Assembly: GCA_016715825.1 (NCBI GenBank)
Contig: JADJXO010000002.1
Coordinates: 620,001-684,000 of the forward strand
Direction of reading: 5' to 3'
Origin: Nitrospira sp.
Lineage (GTDB): Bacteria; Nitrospirota; Nitrospiria; Nitrospirales; Nitrospiraceae
Length of the DNA stretch: 64,000 nucleotides
Shown here: positions 42,484 through 50,618 of the stretch, one piece after another
Layout of the letters: the number at the start of each line of letters is the position of its first letter
Position numbering within the stretch: the stretch's first letter is position 1
Translations under genes and position numbers: made by a program
Notes under the pieces: generated by a model
What the model saw: only the letters and a program-made list of their open reading frames with translations
Database searches by the model: none
Told to the model about the DNA's origin: nothing

Positions 42484-43259
42484 AGGTGCTTTGTATCGGC
42501 GACATCATGGGGGAGCCCGGTCGCCGAGCTGCAGCTCGAGTCGTGCCACGCTTGATCGCACAGCATCAGATCGATGCGGTAGTCGCCAACGGGGAGAATG
42601 TTGCCGGAGGCTTCGGGATCACGCCGGAGTTGGCCGAGGAACTCTTTGAAATAGGAGTCTCGGTGATCACAACCGGCAACCATGCGTGGGATAAGAAAGA
42701 AGTTGTCGGCTATTTTTCTCGTGAGCCTCGGTTGCTCAGACCGGCGAACTATCCACCCGGCGTTCCAGGAAACGGGAGTACGGTGATTGAGACCGCAGGA
42801 GGGGAGCGATTGGCGGTGTTGCAGTTGATGGGCCGAGTATACATGCCGACGATCGATTGCCCATTTCAGACAGCGAAACGGGTCTTGTCACGCTTGAAGC
42901 AGGAGACGTCTGCGATCATCGTGGACATGCATGGAGAAGCCACCTCTGAAAAAATGGCCATGGGGCACTTCCTCGATGGGGAGGTCGTGGCGGTCGTGGG
43001 GACGCATACCCATGTACAGACGGCAGATGAACAGATCCTTCCAAAAGGGACTGCCTACATCACCGATATCGGGATGACGGGGCCGCTTCATTCGGTCATC
43101 GGTGTGAAGAAAGAGTTGGCGATCGAAAAGTTTTTGACCGGGATGCCACGGCGATTTGAAGTGGCGTCAGGACCGTCCGTGTTCTGCGCAGTCTTGCTCG
43201 AGCTCGATCCCCGCTTGGGGAAGGCCATCGCCTTTGAACGAATTCGCCTCGTCGATTAA
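42480..43259 (+). CDS. ymdB: YmdB-like metallophosphoesterase (TIGR00282)
   Basis: A 259-residue calcineurin-fold enzyme. Metal-ligand blocks: CIGDIMGEPGR at the N-terminus, VANGENVAGGFG, TTGNHAWDKKEV and VGTHTHVQTADEQ. B. subtilis YmdB is a cyclic-nucleotide phosphodiesterase that decides between biofilm and motility and binds RNase Y; the gene pair rny-ymdB is conserved there and here. The 4-bp ATGA overlap with rny shows coupling. Confidence 0.93.
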   Translation: MKVLCIGDIMGEPGRRAAARVVPRLIAQHQIDAVVANGENVAGGFGITPELAEELFEIGVSVITTGNHAWDKKEVVGYFSREPRLLRPANYPPGVPGNGSTVIETAGGERLAVLQLMGRVYMPTIDCPFQTAKRVLSRLKQETSAIIVDMHGEATSEKMAMGHFLDGEVVAVVGTHTHVQTADEQILPKGTAYITDIGMTGPLHSVIGVKKELAIEKFLTGMPRRFEVASGPSVFCAVLLELDPRLGKAIAFERIRLVD

Positions 43260-43333
43260 CCGGGAATACCTACCCGGGTGAGGATTGGTGGCGACGCATC
43301 GATCTTCGCGAATGATGAGGAAGGAGAGGCCAC

Positions 43334-44722
43334 ACGGATACCTACGCGCTCTCTTCCCTATACCCATCTGCTCCTGCCGGATCTCCACGGTCGGTTCTGA
43401 CCGTCTCCGAGTTCACCACCATGATTCGGGCTTCCCTTGAAGCCGATTTTCCGGAGATCTGGCTGGAAGGCGAAATTTCGAACCTCCGCGCACCGGGCTC
43501 CGGGCACCTCTATTGTACGTTAAAAGATGGATCAAGCCAGATTCGAGCGGTCATCTTTCGATCAGCTGCCATGCGGCTGCGATTTGGGTTGGAGGATGGG
43601 CTGCAGGTCGTTGTACGTGGACGGCTTTCGGTCTATGAGCCTCGAGGCGAATACCAACTTGTCTTGGACCACCTTGAACCGAAAGGACAAGGCGCCCTCC
43701 AATTGGCGTTTGAGCAGCTCAAGCGTCGGCTTCAGACAGAGGGATTGTTCAATGTACAGCGCAAGCGACTGCTACCGGCATTCCCTTGGACAGTCGGCAT
43801 CGTCACCTCACCGACCGGAGCAGCGGTCCGAGATCTGCTCACCGTCCTCCATCGTCGTTGCCCGGTCCTGAGAATTATCGTGGCGCCGGTGCAAGTCCAA
43901 GGGGCCGGAGCCGGTGAGCAAATCGCAGGGGCCATTCATGCGCTCAATACACTTGGCGGTATCGATGTCATGATCGTCGGGCGGGGTGGTGGTTCGATAG
44001 AGGACCTCTGGAGTTTCAACGAAGAAGTGGTCGTGCGCGCCATTGCAGGATCACGGATTCCTATCGTGTCAGCCGTTGGGCATGAGACAGACGTCACCCT
44101 TGCCGACTTTGCGGCCGACGTGCGGGCCCCAACACCTTCGGCTGCAGGAGAAATGGTTGCTCCGGTGTTGGCGGAGATCGTGGAGCGTCTTGAAATGTTT
44201 GCTGCTCGTTGCCGCCAAGCGACGATGTCGCAATGTCTTGACCACCAACAACAACTCGATCTCCTGGTGGCTCATCTGGCATCGATCCGGCTTCGGATTC
44301 TGAGAGAAGCACAGCGTGTGGATGGGGCTCTGGTCTCTATGCGCGAAGCGATACGCGCCACGTTGAGACAGATGACGGCACAGACACAGGGATGGAAGCA
44401 AGCGTTAGAGGCGGCAAGCCCTGAGGTTCGGGTCCGTTATGGCATGGCGCTGGTCCCGCAACTACGGCTGCGGTTGACGGGGACTATGACACACGACCTC
44501 ACGCGATACGAGCAACGCATTCATGCCTATCTTGCTAGGTTGCACAGTTTGAGTCCGCTGGCCATCCTGACTCGGGGCTATGGCATGCTTGAAACGATGC
44601 CGGATCGGACGACCATACGACGAGTCGCACAAGTCTCCATCGGTGACACGATCCGGGCTCGGCTTGTTGATGGGGAGCTCCGCTGCACCGTGGAGGATGT
44701 GGTGACGGATTCATCGGTATAA
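43334..44722 (+). CDS. xseA: exodeoxyribonuclease VII large subunit, apparent ACG start
   Basis: XseA degrades single-stranded DNA with XseB. The OB-fold (IWLEGEISNLRAPGSGHLYCTLKD, AVIFRSAAMRLRFGLEDG) is followed by the catalytic core (VGIVTSPTGAAVRDLLTVL, DVMIVGRGGGSIEDLWSFNEE, SAVGHETDVTLADFAADVRAPTPSAAAE-like block) and a long coiled coil. The first ATG in frame (43421) would cut into the conserved start of the OB-fold; the residues in front, SVLTVSEFTTMI, are family-typical and are encoded upstream. No ATG, GTG or TTG is available there, but an ACG stands 7 bases after GGAAGGAG, opening TDTYALSSLYPS. With it the protein has 462 residues, near the 456 of E. coli. Confidence 0.9.
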   Translation, partial: TDTYALSSLYPSAPAGSPRSVLTVSEFTTMIRASLEADFPEIWLEGEISNLRAPGSGHLYCTLKDGSSQIRAVIFRSAAMRLRFGLEDGLQVVVRGRLSVYEPRGEYQLVLDHLEPKGQGALQLAFEQLKRRLQTEGLFNVQRKRLLPAFPWTVGIVTSPTGAAVRDLLTVLHRRCPVLRIIVAPVQVQGAGAGEQIAGAIHALNTLGGIDVMIVGRGGGSIEDLWSFNEEVVVRAIAGSRIPIVSAVGHETDVTLADFAADVRAPTPSAAGEMVAPVLAEIVERLEMFAARCRQATMSQCLDHQQQLDLLVAHLASIRLRILREAQRVDGALVSMREAIRATLRQMTAQTQGWKQALEAASPEVRVRYGMALVPQLRLRLTGTMTHDLTRYEQRIHAYLARLHSLSPLAILTRGYGMLETMPDRTTIRRVAQVSIGDTIRARLVDGELRCTVEDVVTDSSV

Positions 44723-44741
44723 ATGCTCCTTGGAACTTCGA

Positions 44742-44747
44742 TATAAT
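44742..44747 (+). promoter_or_regulatory. possible -10 box for xseB
   Basis: A consensus TATAAT occurs 32 bp upstream of the xseB start in the short xseA-xseB gap; no convincing -35 is present. Confidence 0.3.
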
Positions 44748-44779
44748 ACGGTCCTCATTGTCACATAAAGGAGCACGTT

Positions 44780-45037
44780 GTGGCTGGAGTCAAATTTGAG
44801 CAAGCGATGGCTAGACTGGAAGTCATCGTCGGTGAACTGGAGAAGGGAGATCTGCCGCTCGATGAGTCGCTAAAGATCTTCGAGGAGGGTATCCGACTTT
44901 CAAAGAATTGTTTGAAAGTGTTGGAAGAGGCCGAAAAAAAGGTGGAAGTTCTCGTTCAAGACAAAAACGGCAAGAAACAGCTGCGTGCCTTCACGTCGGA
45001 GGATATTGACCAGAAGGCCTCCTCCATGGAGCCGTAA
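44780..45037 (+). CDS. xseB: exodeoxyribonuclease VII small subunit
   Basis: An 85-residue protein, GTG start with AAAGGAGCAC upstream. It has the family core FEQAMARLEVIVGELEKGDL, PLDESLKIFEEGIRLSKNC and LEEAEKKVEVLV, a two-helix hairpin that binds the coiled coil of XseA. The tail is slightly long. Confidence 0.95.
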   Translation: MAGVKFEQAMARLEVIVGELEKGDLPLDESLKIFEEGIRLSKNCLKVLEEAEKKVEVLVQDKNGKKQLRAFTSEDIDQKASSMEP

Positions 45038-45092
45038 CTAGGACATCCGTGTGGACGCCGGGTGCGTCGCATTCACTCCCTCCTCATTCTGC

Positions 45093-45866
45093 ATGGGTAC
45101 AAACCTACGCCGCGATAAAGATCGATGTGATCAGGTACTGGTAACCAGAGGCTTGGTACCAAGTCGAGATCGTGCCGCTCGCATGATTCTAGCCGGGAAA
45201 GTCAAAAAGGACGGCGTGGTTGTCGATAAACCATCCAGAGTGATTCCCGTCGATGCCCTCATTGAGCTGACGGAGGAACGGCAGCCGTTTGTCAGCCGAG
45301 GCGGGGAAAAGCTGGCGGCGGCTCTCGACGTATCATCGATTACGACGCAGGGGCGAGTTTGTCTCGATGTCGGGTGTTCAACGGGAGGATTTACCGACTG
45401 TTTGTTACAACGAGGAGCGGCGAAAGTCTACGCCGTCGATGTTGGATATGGGCAGTTCGACTGGCGACTTCGACAAGATCCACGCGTGGTGTTGATCGAG
45501 CGGACCAACATTCGGTATATGGCGCGCTCTGCTGTCCCTGAGCCGGTTGATCTGGCCGTGATCGATGTCTCCTTTATCTCGCTGACAAAGGTGCTCCAGC
45601 CCATTCTTCCGTTTCTGCGATCGCAGGCCCACATCATCGCCTTGATTAAACCTCAGTTTGAAGTGGGTAAGGGGCAGGTCGGTCGGGGCGGCGTGGTGCG
45701 CGATGAGGAGCAGCGAGAGCAGGTGGTTCAGCGAGTGTTGCGTTTTGCGGCGGAGATGGGACTCCAGCCGAATCAGGTGGTCCCGTCACCCATTAAAGGC
45801 AAGAAAAAAGGCAATGAAGAAATGTTGGCTATTCTTGAGTACCGTACCCCGTTTCATGGTATGTAG
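45093..45866 (+). CDS. tlyA: TlyA-type rRNA 2'-O-methyltransferase / hemolysin-like protein
   Basis: Start at MGTNLRRDKDRCDQVLV. The N-terminal S4 RNA-binding domain covers residues 10-70 (LVTRGLVPSRDRAARMILAGK, VVDKPSRVIP), then an RrmJ/FtsJ-like methyltransferase domain with SAM motif CLDVGCSTGGFTDCLLQRGA, DVGYGQFDWRLRQD, and LIKPQFEVGKG. TlyA methylates 16S and 23S rRNA (2'-O at C1409 and C1920 in mycobacteria). 257 residues is normal. It ends the rny-ymdB-xseA-xseB run. Confidence 0.92.
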   Translation: MGTNLRRDKDRCDQVLVTRGLVPSRDRAARMILAGKVKKDGVVVDKPSRVIPVDALIELTEERQPFVSRGGEKLAAALDVSSITTQGRVCLDVGCSTGGFTDCLLQRGAAKVYAVDVGYGQFDWRLRQDPRVVLIERTNIRYMARSAVPEPVDLAVIDVSFISLTKVLQPILPFLRSQAHIIALIKPQFEVGKGQVGRGGVVRDEEQREQVVQRVLRFAAEMGLQPNQVVPSPIKGKKKGNEEMLAILEYRTPFHGM

Positions 45867-45902
45867 GAAAGGCTACGGTCGACAGCTCAACGAGGAGGGC
45901 CA

Positions 45903-46823
45903 ATGAAAGTACTGGTCACGGGCGGCGCAGGGTTTATCGGGTCTCATGTCGTGGACCGACTCGTGGAAGAAGGGCATCAGGTCGTCGTTGTCGACAATCT
46001 GGCCACGGGGAAGCGGAAAAATCTCAACCGTGCGGCGAGCCTCTACAAGACCGATATTACCAGCGGGCGATTGGAACGGGTGTTTCGGAACGAACGCCCC
46101 AATGTGGTCCTTCATCTCGCCGCGCAGATCAGCGTCCGCAATTCGGTCGAGAACCCGGTGTTTGATGCGCAGGTCAACGTCCTGGGAACGATGAACGTGT
46201 TGCAGCAGGCGGTGCGATACGGGTGCAGAAAGGTTGTGTTTTCCTCGTCCGGAGGAGCGATCTATGGCGAGCAAGAGACGTTCCCTGCCGCGGAATCTCA
46301 CGTCAACAACCCGTTGTCACCCTATGGCATCAGTAAACTATGCGGTGAGCATTATCTCTCCTACTTCCAACGCACGAGTGGAATTCCAGTCGTGAGCCTG
46401 CGATATGCCAACGTCTATGGACCACGACAAGACCCTGAGGGGGAAGCCGGGGTTGTCGCCATTTTTATCCAAAAAATGTTGAATAATGAGCAGCCCATCA
46501 TTAATGGAAACGGCCGACAAACACGCGACTTCGTGTTTGTGGAAGACGTGGCCCAAGCCAACCTTGTCGCGATGGGGCAAGATGCGCATGGAGTCTACAA
46601 TGTTGGAACGGGTGTGGAGACCTCGGTCAATGAGCTGTTTGGAATGCTCGCCGGTCTGACTGGTTCTCCGGCTAAGGAGGTCCATGGGCCGGCCAAACTT
46701 GGGGAGCAGCTTCGGAGTGTGATTGACCCCTCCCGGATCAAACAGGAATTGGGATGGGAGACGAAGGTCGACCTCGCGGAGGGACTCAAGCAGACCGTCG
46801 AATTCTTCCAGGGGAAAAAATAG
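45903..46823 (+). CDS. NAD-dependent sugar epimerase/dehydratase (UDP-glucose 4-epimerase type)
   Basis: Extended short-chain dehydrogenase of 306 residues. NAD motif VTGGAGFIGSHVVDRL at the N-terminus, LHLAAQISVRNSVENP, the active-site SSGGAIYGEQ and YGISKLCGEHYLSYF (Tyr-x-x-x-Lys), then LRYANVYGPRQDPEGEAGVVA. These are the blocks of bacterial GalE-like UDP-glucose/UDP-GlcNAc epimerases of the short (about 310 residues) kind. A GGAGGGCCA ribosome-binding sequence precedes the ATG. It probably supplies UDP-galactose or a related sugar for surface glycans. Confidence 0.9.
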   Translation: MKVLVTGGAGFIGSHVVDRLVEEGHQVVVVDNLATGKRKNLNRAASLYKTDITSGRLERVFRNERPNVVLHLAAQISVRNSVENPVFDAQVNVLGTMNVLQQAVRYGCRKVVFSSSGGAIYGEQETFPAAESHVNNPLSPYGISKLCGEHYLSYFQRTSGIPVVSLRYANVYGPRQDPEGEAGVVAIFIQKMLNNEQPIINGNGRQTRDFVFVEDVAQANLVAMGQDAHGVYNVGTGVETSVNELFGMLAGLTGSPAKEVHGPAKLGEQLRSVIDPSRIKQELGWETKVDLAEGLKQTVEFFQGKK

Positions 46824-46930
46824 GCAGGCCGAACTTCCCGTAACAAGCGTGGTTGGGCTGGCCTCTCAGCCAGAGCGGTAGGTCCTTCAATGGTCTTCGT
46901 TGATGTGAACCCACCAGCCCGTTAATCTGA

Positions 46931-47251
46931 TCAGTATCGAGGCACGCTGCCATCGATCTGGACGGACCACGCGTCGATCCCCCCGATCAAATTCTTGACG
47001 TTCGAGAATCCCTGCTGAAGGAGAAAGCCTGTTGCATCGCCGCTGCGCATGCCATGGTGGCAATAGGCGATAATCTCCGTGTTCGGATCCAATTGTGAGA
47101 GAGCCTGAGGCAAGGTGCCGAGCGGGATCAGTACGGAGTTGTCGAGCTTGGCGAGTTGATTCTCCCACGGTTCTCGCACGTCCAAGAGTACCAGGGTATC
47201 CCCTTTATCGATCCGAGCCTTCAGCTCTTTCGGTGTAATGACAAAGCTCAT
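46931..47251 (-). CDS. single-domain rhodanese-like sulfurtransferase
   Basis: Start at MSFVITPKELKARI, preceded by CTAGGAGGCGAAC. The 106-residue rhodanese domain has LVLLDVREPWENQLAKL and the active-site loop YCHHGMRSG with the catalytic Cys, ending with NLIGGIDAWS. It is a GlpE-like persulfide carrier in the cytoplasm; the sulfur acceptor is not known. It lies 53 bp downstream of aat on the same strand. Confidence 0.92.
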   Translation of the reverse strand: MSFVITPKELKARIDKGDTLVLLDVREPWENQLAKLDNSVLIPLGTLPQALSQLDPNTEIIAYCHHGMRSGDATGFLLQQGFSNVKNLIGGIDAWSVQIDGSVPRY

Positions 47252-47304
47252 GTGATGTTCGCCTCCTAGTTGAGGTAAATCATAAGCGACCGCGGAAAGG
47301 GCTG

Positions 47305-48054
47305 TCAACGCAGTTTGTCCGGCTTGAGGCGACCTGTCCCCCTCACGTCTTCCTCTTTCTGCGCAGTATCTGCATCGAACTCCCATCGTCCCAGTCGGTC
47401 TGGGAGTTTCAGCGCAGCAGCGAGCTGTTTGATAAAGTCTGACCGTGGGATTTCTTCCGCACCGAACCGTGTGACATGGGGAGAGGACTGCTGGCAATCG
47501 AGAATGCGAAAGTTCCAGGCTTGAAGTTGTTGGACAAGCCTGACCAGCGCCACTTTTCCCGCGTCATCGACCTTCGTGAACATCGACTCAGCAAAGAACG
47601 CCCCGCCAACCGCCACACCGTAGAGGCCACCGACTAGCTGGTTATCCCGCCAGCTTTCGACTGAGTGGGCGTAGCCGAGTTCGTGCAAGCGGGTGTATCC
47701 TTCCAGCATCTCTCCCGTGATCCAAGTCCCTCCCTCAGGATATTGCGGGCGTGGTCCCGCGCACTGTTCCATGACAGACCGAAAGCTGGTATCGAGTGTG
47801 ACGGTGAACACATTCGGGCGGAGGCTTCGTTTCAGACTGCGCGGGACATGAAGTTTCTCAGGAAACAATACAGCCCTGGGATCCGGCGACCACCAGAGAA
47901 TCGGTTGATCGTCGTTGTACCAAGGGAAAATACCCTGTCGGTACGCTTCGAGGAGACGCTCAGGACGGAGATCCCCGCCGACGGCAAGCAGACCTTCTGG
48001 GGAAGCCTGCTCAACTGGTGGAAAGCGAAGATTGTGCCGGTGTAAGCGAACCAT
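47305..48054 (-). CDS. aat: leucyl/phenylalanyl-tRNA-protein transferase
   Basis: Aat adds Leu or Phe to proteins with N-terminal Lys/Arg, marking them for ClpAP. The start is taken at MVRLHRHNLRFPPVEQAS, the usual family opening; an ATG 24 bp upstream is possible. Blocks LLAVGGDLRPERLLEAYRQG, IFPWYNDDQPILWWSPDPR, GGTWITGEMLEGYTRLHELG, AHSVESW, GVAVGGAFFAESMF and LQAWNFRILDCQQ are all typical. 249 residues is normal. The start codon and upstream bases are part of a 20-bp direct repeat. Confidence 0.94.
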   Translation of the reverse strand: MVRLHRHNLRFPPVEQASPEGLLAVGGDLRPERLLEAYRQGIFPWYNDDQPILWWSPDPRAVLFPEKLHVPRSLKRSLRPNVFTVTLDTSFRSVMEQCAGPRPQYPEGGTWITGEMLEGYTRLHELGYAHSVESWRDNQLVGGLYGVAVGGAFFAESMFTKVDDAGKVALVRLVQQLQAWNFRILDCQQSSPHVTRFGAEEIPRSDFIKQLAAALKLPDRLGRWEFDADTAQKEEDVRGTGRLKPDKLR

Positions 48055-48071
48055 CGCGACGTACGATACGT
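48052..48071. repeat. 20-bp direct repeat, copy 1 (at aat start codon)
   Basis: CATCGCGACGTACGATACGT; matches copy 2 at 48297-48316 in 18 of 20 positions. It includes the (complemented) aat start codon and the bases just upstream. GTACGATACGT is identical in both. Confidence 0.75.
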
Positions 48072-48176
48072 GAAGCACGGCGGAAAGGCCATGCTGGGAG
48101 GAGTCCCCCGGATGGTTTCCTGGTTATCTCATGGCGACAATTGCGCTGAAAGTGACATAAAAGCAAAATTTGGCGT

Positions 48177-48253
48177 AATCCGGCGCAATCTTTCGACGGA
48201 AACAGCACAGTTTAAGAAGGTTTTAAGCGGTGTGAAACGCAATCCGGCGCAAT
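48177..48253. repeat. pair of 13-bp direct repeats upstream of aat
   Basis: AATCCGGCGCAAT occurs at 48177-48189 and 48241-48253, 64 bp apart; a partial third unit with GCGC and AATT is near 48138-48147. They lie between the two 20-bp repeats. The arrangement suggests a duplicated or inserted element rather than ordinary promoter sequence. No protein-coding use is supported. Confidence 0.65.
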
Positions 48254-48296
48254 TCAGGGTAAAGCCGTGTCCGTGTTGGACCTGTTTCAACCGGAA

Positions 48297-48316
48297 CATC
48301 GCCCCGTACGATACGT
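48297..48316. repeat. 20-bp direct repeat, copy 2
   Basis: CATCGCCCCGTACGATACGT, the second copy of the sequence at the aat start. On the minus strand it also gives an ATG followed by TTCCGGTTG (Met-Phe-Arg-Leu), comparable to the Met-Val-Arg-Leu opening of aat, so it may be a duplicated aat 5' end. From here to the next gene at 48669 I see only a small TGCTCA/TGAGCA hairpin near 48436. Confidence 0.7.
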
Positions 48317-48668
48317 AAAGTGAAGCCAAGAGACTATACTTGAAGAACGATGAAGGGGGTGTCGTAGTTCAGACTGAACCTGTCAGTTAGTGACAACTAT
48401 CGACCCAAATCAGCCGATCACCTAATTGAAAGCAGCTGCTCAACGTCTGTGTGAGCAGTGGATTAGGGGAGTGAGCATCTTTCAAAGGGAGATTTACGCC
48501 GACCCGCACATGAAACCGTGAGAAATGGTATTGCAGCCGCAACTCATTGAAACAATGACAGTTATGGCGTACTGTTCGCGACTAGTAGCAGCTTGTTAGA
48601 CGGATAGGAATTGGCAGATCCGATTCCTTATGCGGATCCGCCCCAACACAGCTATACAGATTCATTTC

Positions 48669-49514
48669 ATGCCAAGTGCAACGATTAAAATCTTCCTTGC
48701 CCACGGAGATCCCAAACGGCTCCGAACGGCTGAATTGTCAAACTGGACAGGTAAAGCTGTCGCTGGCCCTCGAAGTGAATTTGACAGCGTACTTGCTCGA
48801 GAGGAATCACAGAATTCCGGTGTCTATTTCCTTACTGGAATTGATCCAGAAACGGGAAAAGCTGCAGTCTATATTGGCGAAGCTGAGTCCATCCGAGAAA
48901 GAGTAAAAGGACACCTCGATAAAGACTTCTGGAATCATATCGCCTTCTTCATCAGCAAAGATGAGAATCTAACGAAGGCGCACATCCGTTATCTTGAAGG
49001 CCGCCTCATCGAGCAGGCGAAAAAGGCGGGTCGGGCCGAGGTCAAAAATAACCAAGGTAGTGGGTCAAAGCTGCCCGAGTCCGACCGTGAAGATATGGAA
49101 ATCTTCCTTGAGAAAATTCACCAACTGTTGCCCGTGCTCGGTGTTGAAGTGCTGGTACCAACCACTTCAACTGGAACGGGTCGAAATGAAACAGCGACCT
49201 TATCCTGTGAAATTAAAGGATTTAGGGCTACCGGCCATCTCACGCCAAATGGCATCGTGGTTCTTGCTGGATCCCAAGCCGTCTTAATAGAGCGTCCTTC
49301 TGCGCAGAAATACCCTTGGCCGATTAACATGCGGCAACAACTGAAAGACCAAGGAGCCTTAAAAGAGAATTCGGATCATCTCCTATTCACCAAGGACATT
49401 GAGTTTTCGAGTCCCAGCGCGGCGGCTGCTGTTATACACGGCGGGAGCGCAAACGGACTCACTGCGTGGAAGAACAAGGATGGAAAGAGCCTCAAAGAGT
49501 TGGAATCGATATAG
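48669..49514 (+). CDS. GIY-YIG nuclease-domain protein with C-terminal DUF4357
   Basis: Start at MPSATIKIFLAHGDP gives 281 residues. The GIY-YIG module is seen as SGVYFLTGIDPETGKAAVYI and GEAESIRERVKGH, with the catalytic Arg, and a Glu further on in YLEGRLIEQAKK. The C-terminus SPSAAAAVIHGGSANGLTAW and DGKSLKEL is a DUF4357 domain, which is found on GIY-YIG proteins of mobile and defence-related regions. Composition is lower in GC than the neighbouring aat. It could be a stand-alone nuclease of a defence or repair system; no partner is evident. Confidence 0.85.
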   Translation: MPSATIKIFLAHGDPKRLRTAELSNWTGKAVAGPRSEFDSVLAREESQNSGVYFLTGIDPETGKAAVYIGEAESIRERVKGHLDKDFWNHIAFFISKDENLTKAHIRYLEGRLIEQAKKAGRAEVKNNQGSGSKLPESDREDMEIFLEKIHQLLPVLGVEVLVPTTSTGTGRNETATLSCEIKGFRATGHLTPNGIVVLAGSQAVLIERPSAQKYPWPINMRQQLKDQGALKENSDHLLFTKDIEFSSPSAAAAVIHGGSANGLTAWKNKDGKSLKELESI

Positions 49515-49556
49515 CAACGAGTTCAACGCGGACGTTCTGGCTATTCATAAAGGTGT

Positions 49557-49841
49557 TTGCACGCAACACGTCTTAATCATTCATGAGGTCGAAGCGTATC
49601 CGGCATGGAAGACAATTTCTGACCAAGCAGCTGACATGAGAAACAGGCCGGAGAACTCAGCTGCCAGTTGCTGGGCGATGACAACAATGCCGATAAGATC
49701 GTTCACTTCTCGGAGTGGTCCTCGCTGGACAAGGCTCGACGTTATTTCGAATCTCCTGAACTATAAGAAATCTCAAGAAGAGCTGACGCCAAAGTGCCCG
49801 ATTCTCTTTACTTAAATGAGATAGAGCACGGTGTGCTATAG
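49557..49841 (+). pseudogene. antibiotic-biosynthesis-monooxygenase-like (ABM) protein, broken
   Basis: The sequence TQHVLIIHEVEAYPAWK opens a typical ABM/stress-responsive dimeric barrel protein. Near 49645 the frame moves back one base and continues AGELSCQLLGDDNNADKIV, HFSEWSSLDKARRYFESPEL; an in-frame TAA follows at about 49768, after which EISRRADAKVPDSLYLNEI and EHGVL bring it to the expected end. So one lost base (probably in the AAA run) and one nonsense change have destroyed a protein of about 95 residues. It follows the GIY-YIG gene by 42 bp. Confidence 0.85.
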
Positions 49842-49846
49842 CCCTA

Positions 49847-49892
49847 GCCTATCGTTCGAAAGGGACGCCGCAGGAGTGCGGCGTCGTTAGGC
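49847..49892. repeat. hairpin with attC-like end motifs
   Basis: GACGCCGCA, loop GGAG, TGCGGCGTC form a perfect 9-bp stem (49864-49885). It is flanked by GCCTATC on the left and GTTAGGC on the right; the latter fits GTTRRRY of integron attC sites and the former is one base from its complement. It stands 6 bp after the ABM pseudogene. The arms are unequally spaced, so an attC identity is doubtful; it may be a terminator or a repeat unit. Confidence 0.4.
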
Positions 49893-49952
49893 ATGACAAT
49901 GTAACTCGCTCCTCCTGACGCGCAGCGGTTCATCCAAGGCTAGAAGCTTTTG

Positions 49953-50420
49953 ATGCTTGAGGTCTTAGGTGAGCAGGAAGATCGCATCACCGGGAGTGTC
50001 GTTCCGTTGCTTGCAAAGGCGCGTGCGAAGCTTGTTGGTAAACCGGCCATCTTGCGCAAGTCGATTACGCAACTTGAAGCACGAAATGTCAGGTTGGATC
50101 GGGAGGTTGTCATGGCTCTAGAAGGGATCGAAGTACGGCAGTGGGTCTATCTTCGCGATACCAAAATTTATTCGATCCTTATTGATTCGACTGCTGATCG
50201 TGCATTCGGAGTGCTCGGGCTTACACAGGGAATCCGAGATATTACGGGAGGCACCGGACTCATCATGGAAGCAGGGTTAGTTCGCTACTGTGGGCGGTAT
50301 GTGTGTGACGGCGTTATTTCGCAAGCGGTGTGGCTCGGATCAGGATACAGAAGGAGTTGGAATGAGACATTCAAGGAGATCAAGTCATCAGGCCAATTTC
50401 ATATGAAAGCCGATGTCTAG
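49953..50420 (+). CDS. unrecognised protein, possibly N-terminally truncated
   Basis: A 155-residue protein with an ordered pattern: LLAKARAKLVGKPAILRKSI, ALEGIEVRQWVYLRDTKIYS, FGVLGLTQGIRDITGGTGLI and MEAGLVRYCGRYVCDGVIS, ending YRRSWNETFKEIKSSGQFH. It looks like a beta-rich domain with a helical beginning. No ribosome-binding site is seen before the ATG, and the leading helix seems to start abruptly, so an upstream part may be missing. No family recognised. Confidence 0.55.
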   Translation: MLEVLGEQEDRITGSVVPLLAKARAKLVGKPAILRKSITQLEARNVRLDREVVMALEGIEVRQWVYLRDTKIYSILIDSTADRAFGVLGLTQGIRDITGGTGLIMEAGLVRYCGRYVCDGVISQAVWLGSGYRRSWNETFKEIKSSGQFHMKADV

Positions 50421-50618
50421 CTATTCTGTCGACTGGATGTCCGTAAGACATGCGTGCGAGACGTTTCGTTGTTACAGTCCTATCTCATTCGGTTACGGCC
50501 AGCGTCAATGTGGTAGGGCAGAGGACAGCTCTACGGTAGTGTGTGCTCCCTCCGCTCTACAGCCTTACGTGGGGCCTATGCCGAGTGTTGCCAGTGATCG
50601 GATTTCCCCTTTCTTCAG

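Noticed and set aside
48595..48601. GTTAGAC as integron-type core site before the GIY-YIG gene
   Set aside because: GTTRRRY occurs about once per kilobase by chance and no paired arm or hairpin is found on its left side.
50470..50500. GTTACAG and GTTACGG as a further Pho-box-like array
   Set aside because: Their distance is 21 bp, not 22, so they are out of 11-bp phase, and no phosphate-linked gene follows.
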